Source: Patescibacteria group bacterium
GTDB lineage: Bacteria; Patescibacteriota; Minisyncoccia; UBA6257; GWB1-50-10
Reading direction: 5' to 3'
DNA: 34,714 nucleotides
Assembly: GCA_030017555.1 (NCBI GenBank)
Contig: JASEIC010000008.1
Span: 1-34,714 of the forward strand
The notes beneath the pieces were generated by a model. It did not search any database. It was not told the DNA's origin and worked only from the letters and a program-made list of their open reading frames with translations. Made by a program: the position numbers and the translations under genes. Positions 31,486 through 34,714 of this stretch are shown one piece after another. Position 1 is the first letter of the stretch. The number at the start of each line of letters is the position of its first letter.

Positions 31486-31821
31486 TTAGATACCTTGTGC
31501 AACTCTCGACATCGCCTTACTAATCCTTACAAATTCCTCAATTCTCTTAATCTTTGCTTCTTGTTTTCTTAAATTAGTATATTCTTTAGCCGCCTCAATC
31601 TTTAAATTCACTTCCGAAACATTTTTGCTTTCTTTTCTAAACTCTAACTTCATTTCAGCAACCTTTTGTCTTAGATTAAAGTATTCATCTTGCTCATCTC
31701 CAAGCAATAAATTCAGTTTGGCGGCAGATTCAATCCAAAAATTTGCGTCAAACTGGGCTTGTTTGTTTTCTACTTTTTCTTTTAAGGTATTAAATATAAA
31801 ATCTGCTGTTATTTTATCCAT
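31486..31821 (-). CDS. Conserved-type phage coiled-coil protein, 111 residues
   Basis: The protein is highly helical. DANFWIESAAKLNLLLGDEQDEYFNLRQKVAEMK (in parts) and a later KQEAKIKRIEEFVRIAK-like region recall small proteins of unknown function in many phage recombination operons. No catalytic motif is visible. It overlaps the preceding NinG-like gene by eight bases, so translation is probably coupled. Function unknown. Confidence 0.65.
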   Translation of the reverse strand: MDKITADFIFNTLKEKVENKQAQFDANFWIESAAKLNLLLGDEQDEYFNLRQKVAEMKLEFRKESKNVSEVNLKIEAAKEYTNLRKQEAKIKRIEEFVRISKAMSRVAQGI

Positions 31822-32215
31822 ATTTTTTAATTTCTTCCATTAAAGACTCCTTATCCCATTGAAAGTAATTTTTACTCATTTGTTTTAACGCTTCGTATTT
31901 TTCATCCCCCAAATATTTTTTAACCCATTCGCCTGCTTCTATCGGATTTTTATGCCAAAAGTAAATGTGATGCCAATGACAAAGTCCTATCATATTAAGC
32001 AGTTCAAACTGGATATTCTTATAAGTCCCTTCAGGATATATATGCGAAGCGCTTAAATATCCCCAACACTTTCTACCGTCTATTCCTTTCGCTTGACATC
32101 TCTTATCCCTTTTTCTTACAAATTCGTGGGATAATCTTTTTAATTCTTTTTTTAATTTGGGAATTTCTTCCTTACTCTCTTTTCTTAATTTGGTTCGTTT
32201 TAAAGATTTTTTCAT
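31814..32215 (-). CDS. NinG/HNH-like nuclease
   Basis: The 133-residue protein has a basic N-terminal half and a zinc/HNH-type core: C40, C50, then ASHIYPEGTY with H58, and GLCHWHH (78-83). The pattern resembles the lambda NinG family and related HNH nucleases that act on recombination intermediates. Its ATG has an excellent site (GGAGG, 5 bases). It lies with a PD-(D/E)XK exonuclease and an ssDNA-binding protein, which supports a recombination role. NinG versus generic HNH cannot be settled here. Confidence 0.7.
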   Translation of the reverse strand: MKKSLKRTKLRKESKEEIPKLKKELKRLSHEFVRKRDKRCQAKGIDGRKCWGYLSASHIYPEGTYKNIQFELLNMIGLCHWHHIYFWHKNPIEAGEWVKKYLGDEKYEALKQMSKNYFQWDKESLMEEIKKYG

Positions 32216-32378
32216 AATTCCTCCAAGTCCTATTAAAGGGCGAACATTCGGCTTTCACCTCCCGATACCACGCTGTTTTAGTTTTTTGTTTGGACTTTTC
32301 ATATTGTTCAAATTCCAAAATTGATAAAGGCTTACCATATAATTTCTCGGCTTCTTTTGCTTCTTTTTCTGTAAGCAT
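32172..32378 (-). CDS. Hypothetical protein, 68 residues
   Basis: The protein is short and charged (MLTEKEAKEAEKLYGKPLSI, then FEQYEKSKQKTKTAWYREV), mostly helical, with no known motif. Its ATG overlaps the upstream stop as TAATG, and its end overlaps the NinG-like gene by 44 bases. Probably co-translated with its neighbours. Function unknown. Confidence 0.55.
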   Translation of the reverse strand: MLTEKEAKEAEKLYGKPLSILEFEQYEKSKQKTKTAWYREVKAECSPFNRTWRNYEKIFKTNQIKKRE

Positions 32379-32665
32379 TACATCATAGATAATATTAGGC
32401 GCTCTTCGGCTTCGGCCCTTAATTCTTCTTCGGTCTTTGGCTTTAAGGGTAAGTATCTATATTCAACATAACCATCTTTTATCCTGCCCTCTATTAACCC
32501 CTTTCTCGCTAATTCTCTGGCTCTACGCATTCCTGAAGCCCCCAACCAACCAAATGAGGTCTGCGCGCTTTGTAATTTATATCCCCTAACCCACGCCAAA
32601 TCCTTATCACCAACACTTTCGTAAATACTTTTTAGATATTTAATTATTATTCTTACATAGCTCAT
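32378..32665 (-). CDS. Winged-helix-like phage protein
   Basis: The 95-residue protein shows GYKLQSAQTSFGWLG followed by ASGMRRARELARKGLIEGR and YVEYRYLPL. This fits a helix-turn-helix with a basic recognition helix (residues 44-55) and a short wing, a pattern seen in small phage proteins near replication genes. It is likely DNA-binding. Target unknown. The TAATG overlap with the next gene suggests one operon. Confidence 0.65.
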   Translation of the reverse strand: MSYVRIIIKYLKSIYESVGDKDLAWVRGYKLQSAQTSFGWLGASGMRRARELARKGLIEGRIKDGYVEYRYLPLKPKTEEELRAEAEERLILSMM

Positions 32666-32673
32666 CAGCTCAT

Positions 32674-33027
32674 CTAAAAGTTTATATCTTCTATATCAGC
32701 TTCGGGGACTTCATCGCCCGCCTTATCAATGCCTTCCCAAACTTCAAAATTCTTGTAAATTCTTCCTGTCTTGTCCGACTTCTCTTGTCCTAAATAGATA
32801 ATCTTTACCATTTTGCCGATAGCAACTCTCGACATCTGGCTATCTATCACCGTAGAACCCCACACGCCGACCTTTTCATTGCCTGCTTCCAATACATACA
32901 TATTGGATTTGTTCTGCCCAATATTTTCATTCTTTTCAATATACCTTCCCTCAATATAATCGTTGGTTTTTTCTGCGTTCCAAGTTCTGTCGGTCTTTGC
33001 GCCTAATAAAACTTTTTTGTATTCCAT
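32674..33027 (-). CDS. Single-stranded DNA-binding/OB-fold-like protein
   Basis: The 117-residue protein has the shape of phage OB-fold ssDNA-binding proteins: IEGRYIEKNENIGQNKSNMYVLE, then KVGVWGSTVIDSQM, then KMVKIIYLGQEK and a GRIYKNFEVW strand with an acidic C-terminal tail (VPEADIEDINF). An acidic tail is typical of SSB-type proteins, where it recruits partners. It lies next to the exonuclease, a common recombination pair. AAAGGTC occurs 15 bases before the ATG within the upstream gene's end. Confidence 0.65.
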   Translation of the reverse strand: MEYKKVLLGAKTDRTWNAEKTNDYIEGRYIEKNENIGQNKSNMYVLEAGNEKVGVWGSTVIDSQMSRVAIGKMVKIIYLGQEKSDKTGRIYKNFEVWEGIDKAGDEVPEADIEDINF

Positions 33028-33028
33028 A

Positions 33029-33802
33029 TTAATTTATTCTTTGACCTTTACGATTTTCGACATAAATCGTCCACTTATAAACTTCTCTTAATTTTAAGAA
33101 TGTATCAACCTCGAATCCCAAATCAATATCCAATATCATTGCTTCAAACCCGCTGCCATCTTTAGGGATTCGAACGATAATCCTTTGCTCTGGCCTTTCT
33201 TCTCCTTCAAGGTTCTCATTTAAAAGAATGCAGTATGCCGCTGTCTGCAAACCATAGGCATCGCTCATTTGATTGCTTGTTTTAAAGTCAATTATGCTTA
33301 ACTTGCCATCTACTATCGCCACTGCATCAACCGTGCCTGCGAAAGTATGTATCACACTTGCCAATGGAATTTCTGAAGCCAACCATTCGATTTTATGCTC
33401 GGCTTCCCATTTTAAGAATGCCTGAACTGAACTATAAACTTTTTCATCTTGAGGCGAAGCGGGCGCAACAGTATTTTCTATCTTTGCCTTGATATAAGTT
33501 TCTATCCAATTGTGGGCTTCCTTGCCTATACTTGCTCCTTCTTTAGTCTTGATTGTATGGGCTTTCTTGGCTTCGGTTAAAATATCGTCCCACTCCTTTT
33601 TGGTGATACCTTGCACATCCTGAAGTTTCGGCAAAAGCGTTTCATACATTAGTTTAACAGTCCACCATTTAAGGAAAGGTTTATCAAGTATTCCTAAAAT
33701 TGTAGTAACGCCAGTCAATAATTTTCCGCCAAGTTCGTAAACGTGTCCATCTTCTGTAAATTTTAAGTCAAGGTTTCTTAATTTTAGTTTCATATTATTC
33801 AT
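33029..33802 (-). CDS. PD-(D/E)XK exonuclease (Cas4/RecB-like nuclease)
   Basis: From the chosen ATG the protein is 257 residues and shows the Cas4/RecB nuclease layout: SIGKEAHNWIE with H97, then GTVDAVAIVDGKLSIIDFKTSNQ with D159, D172 and K174, followed by LQTAAYCILL with Q186 and Y190. These coordinate metal and cut DNA ends. The ATG at 33802 has AGGAGG about 10 bases upstream; an earlier ATG at 33844 overlaps the previous gene more. With the ssDNA-binding protein it likely forms a phage recombination or replication-repair pair. The motif set is complete. Confidence 0.85.
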   Translation of the reverse strand: MNNMKLKLRNLDLKFTEDGHVYELGGKLLTGVTTILGILDKPFLKWWTVKLMYETLLPKLQDVQGITKKEWDDILTEAKKAHTIKTKEGASIGKEAHNWIETYIKAKIENTVAPASPQDEKVYSSVQAFLKWEAEHKIEWLASEIPLASVIHTFAGTVDAVAIVDGKLSIIDFKTSNQMSDAYGLQTAAYCILLNENLEGEERPEQRIIVRIPKDGSGFEAMILDIDLGFEVDTFLKLREVYKWTIYVENRKGQRIN

Positions 33803-34007
33803 TTTTAATTTCCTCCTCGACAAAAGCTTCGTTAATGTTCTCAACTTTTATAATTCCCTTACATTCTGAATCTAAATTCTTCATAAATGATTCTCCGTCC
33901 TCGCCCAACTTCTCATATTCTTCCCAAGCCATTTCTTCGTTCTCGGCTTCTACTTTATAAAATAGTTCGTCAGTTCTGATAACTGCGAAAGTATATAATT
34001 TTTTCAT
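33795..34007 (-). CDS. Hypothetical acidic protein, 70 residues
   Basis: The protein is acidic with a likely beta strand followed by a helix (LYTFAVIRTDELFYKVEAEN, then EEMAWEEYEKLGED). No family was recognised. It is four bases after the repeat-protein stop, and its own stop overlaps the exonuclease start by eight bases. It is part of the same operon. Function unknown. Confidence 0.55.
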   Translation of the reverse strand: MKKLYTFAVIRTDELFYKVEAENEEMAWEEYEKLGEDGESFMKNLDSECKGIIKVENINEAFVEEEIKNE

Positions 34008-34011
34008 ATTT

Positions 34012-34714
34012 TTATATTTTTCTCATATTTTTTGCCCAGATTTGTCCAAATTTGTCCACTTCATACAATACCCTTGCTCGTCTTACGGCTATCTTATGGG
34101 GATATTTCGGCTTATTCTTCCATTCAAATAAATCTTCCTTATCAACTTCTATGGCAATATATCTGTCGCCTAATTCGTTTCTAAACTCATCGCAGAAAAA
34201 TGGTCTTGAACAAGCGTGGAATTTTCCCTCGCCGCATTCGTTTTCTTTTGGATTCCAATTTTTATGTTCTACAATATCGCCAATATTCCACTTGATTCTA
34301 TTATCCGTATTCTCTTGTGTTTCAAAATTCTTTGAAACTTTTTTATAAAGTGTGAACTTCTTTAACTTTTTATCTATCCCATTAGTTTCAAACCAATTTA
34401 AATCTTTTTTAAAGATTATCGTATTATTCTTTGTTCTGCTTTTAACCTTAAAACCTATAGGTATTAAAACGACGGAGTATCCATTCGCCAATATATTATC
34501 CCTATTATTTGTTTTTATTATTGATAGAACAGAGTAGCCCCAGCTTTTAATCGTGTTTTGAGATACGTCCCAGCTTTCAATCGCGTTTTGAGATAAATCC
34601 CAGCTTTCAATCGCGTTTCGAGATGAGCTCCAGCTTTTAATCGTGTTTTGAGATGAGCTCCAGCTTTTAATCGTGTTTTGAGATGAGCCCAAGCTTTCAA
34701 TCGCGTTTTGAGAT
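34012..34714 (-). CDS. Decapeptide-repeat protein, C-terminal part (continues from the other contig end)
   Basis: The frame runs in from the contig end through repeats such as SWDVSQNTIK, then a unique 177-residue C-terminus. That part includes ECGEGKFHACSRPFFCDEF and YIAIEVDKEDLFEW followed by KIAVRRARVLYEV, a compact domain of the kind attached to repeats in several phage proteins (similar to the DUF7666 group, from memory). Removing the 49-bp overlap joins it in frame to the start at 483. The complete protein would have about 378 residues. The biochemical role is unknown. Confidence 0.8.
   Translation of the reverse strand, partial: SQNAIESLGSSQNTIKSWSSSQNTIKSWSSSRNAIESWDLSQNAIESWDVSQNTIKSWGYSVLSIIKTNNRDNILANGYSVVLIPIGFKVKSRTKNNTIIFKKDLNWFETNGIDKKLKKFTLYKKVSKNFETQENTDNRIKWNIGDIVEHKNWNPKENECGEGKFHACSRPFFCDEFRNELGDRYIAIEVDKEDLFEWKNKPKYPHKIAVRRARVLYEVDKFGQIWAKNMRKI
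34546..34714. repeat. 30-bp tandem repeat array, right end (5 full units and 19 bases)
   Basis: Units start at 34546, 34576, 34606, 34636 and 34666, then 19 bases of a sixth. The last 49 bases equal bases 1-49 exactly. With the left part, the array would hold 15 units if the ends are merged, or more if some were collapsed in assembly. Confidence 0.95.

Noticed and set aside
34518-34700. 60-residue KAGAHLKTRL-type repeat frame
   Set aside because: It is the second minus-strand frame of the 30-bp array; the frame that joins to the unique N- and C-terminal parts is the other one.

Overview
The window is an almost complete genome of a small tailed phage, probably a podovirus. It is 34.7 kb and AT-rich, and every confident protein gene lies on the minus strand. 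The first 49 bases (1-49) and the last 49 (34666-34714) are identical. Both lie inside one 30-bp tandem-repeat array, and one open frame runs across the join with no shift. The simplest reading is a circular, or circularly permuted, genome of about 34,665 bp whose assembly was cut inside the repeat. No integrase, DNA polymerase, RNA polymerase or tRNA was recognised. The host cannot be named from the sequence. Some early genes have clear Shine-Dalgarno sites, while most late genes have AT-rich leaders without one. Four genes in the structural region begin with signal-like hydrophobic segments, which would suit an uncultured host lineage such as Patescibacteria, but that is only a guess.

In the direction of transcription (high to low coordinates, wrapping at the ends), the early and recombination block runs from about 1.98 kb through the join to 30.3 kb. 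It holds zinc-ribbon proteins, a small HTH protein behind a strong promoter with an operator-like palindrome, a long decapeptide-repeat protein, a PD-(D/E)XK exonuclease, an OB-fold-like ssDNA-binding protein, a winged-helix-like protein, a NinG/HNH-like nuclease, an HNH nuclease, and a small protein that matches the Tad1/Acb2 family of cyclic-nucleotide sponges. Next come small membrane proteins and the packaging genes (small and large terminase, 27.4-29.5 kb). The virion block follows: portal, three small proteins, scaffold, major capsid protein, two small signal-bearing proteins, tail adaptor, tail tube/nozzle protein, a fibre-like protein, two internal-virion-type proteins and a tail fibre. 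The lysis block is 4.0-6.8 kb: C1-type peptidase, amidase, holin-like protein and transglycosylase. HNH and RNase H genes lie at 2.2-3.1 kb.

Three things stand out. First, the major capsid gene is split by a compact group I intron (about 22785-23096, minus strand). P1 with a U-G pair at the splice site, P3, P7, P8 and P9 can all be drawn, and unspliced mRNA would stop after nine codons. Second, 3.4-5.0 kb has no confident protein gene apart from the transglycosylase. It carries an unclassified multi-stem RNA of about 350 nt on the plus strand and three short promoter-to-terminator RNA units. Third, the repeat-protein gene spans the contig ends.
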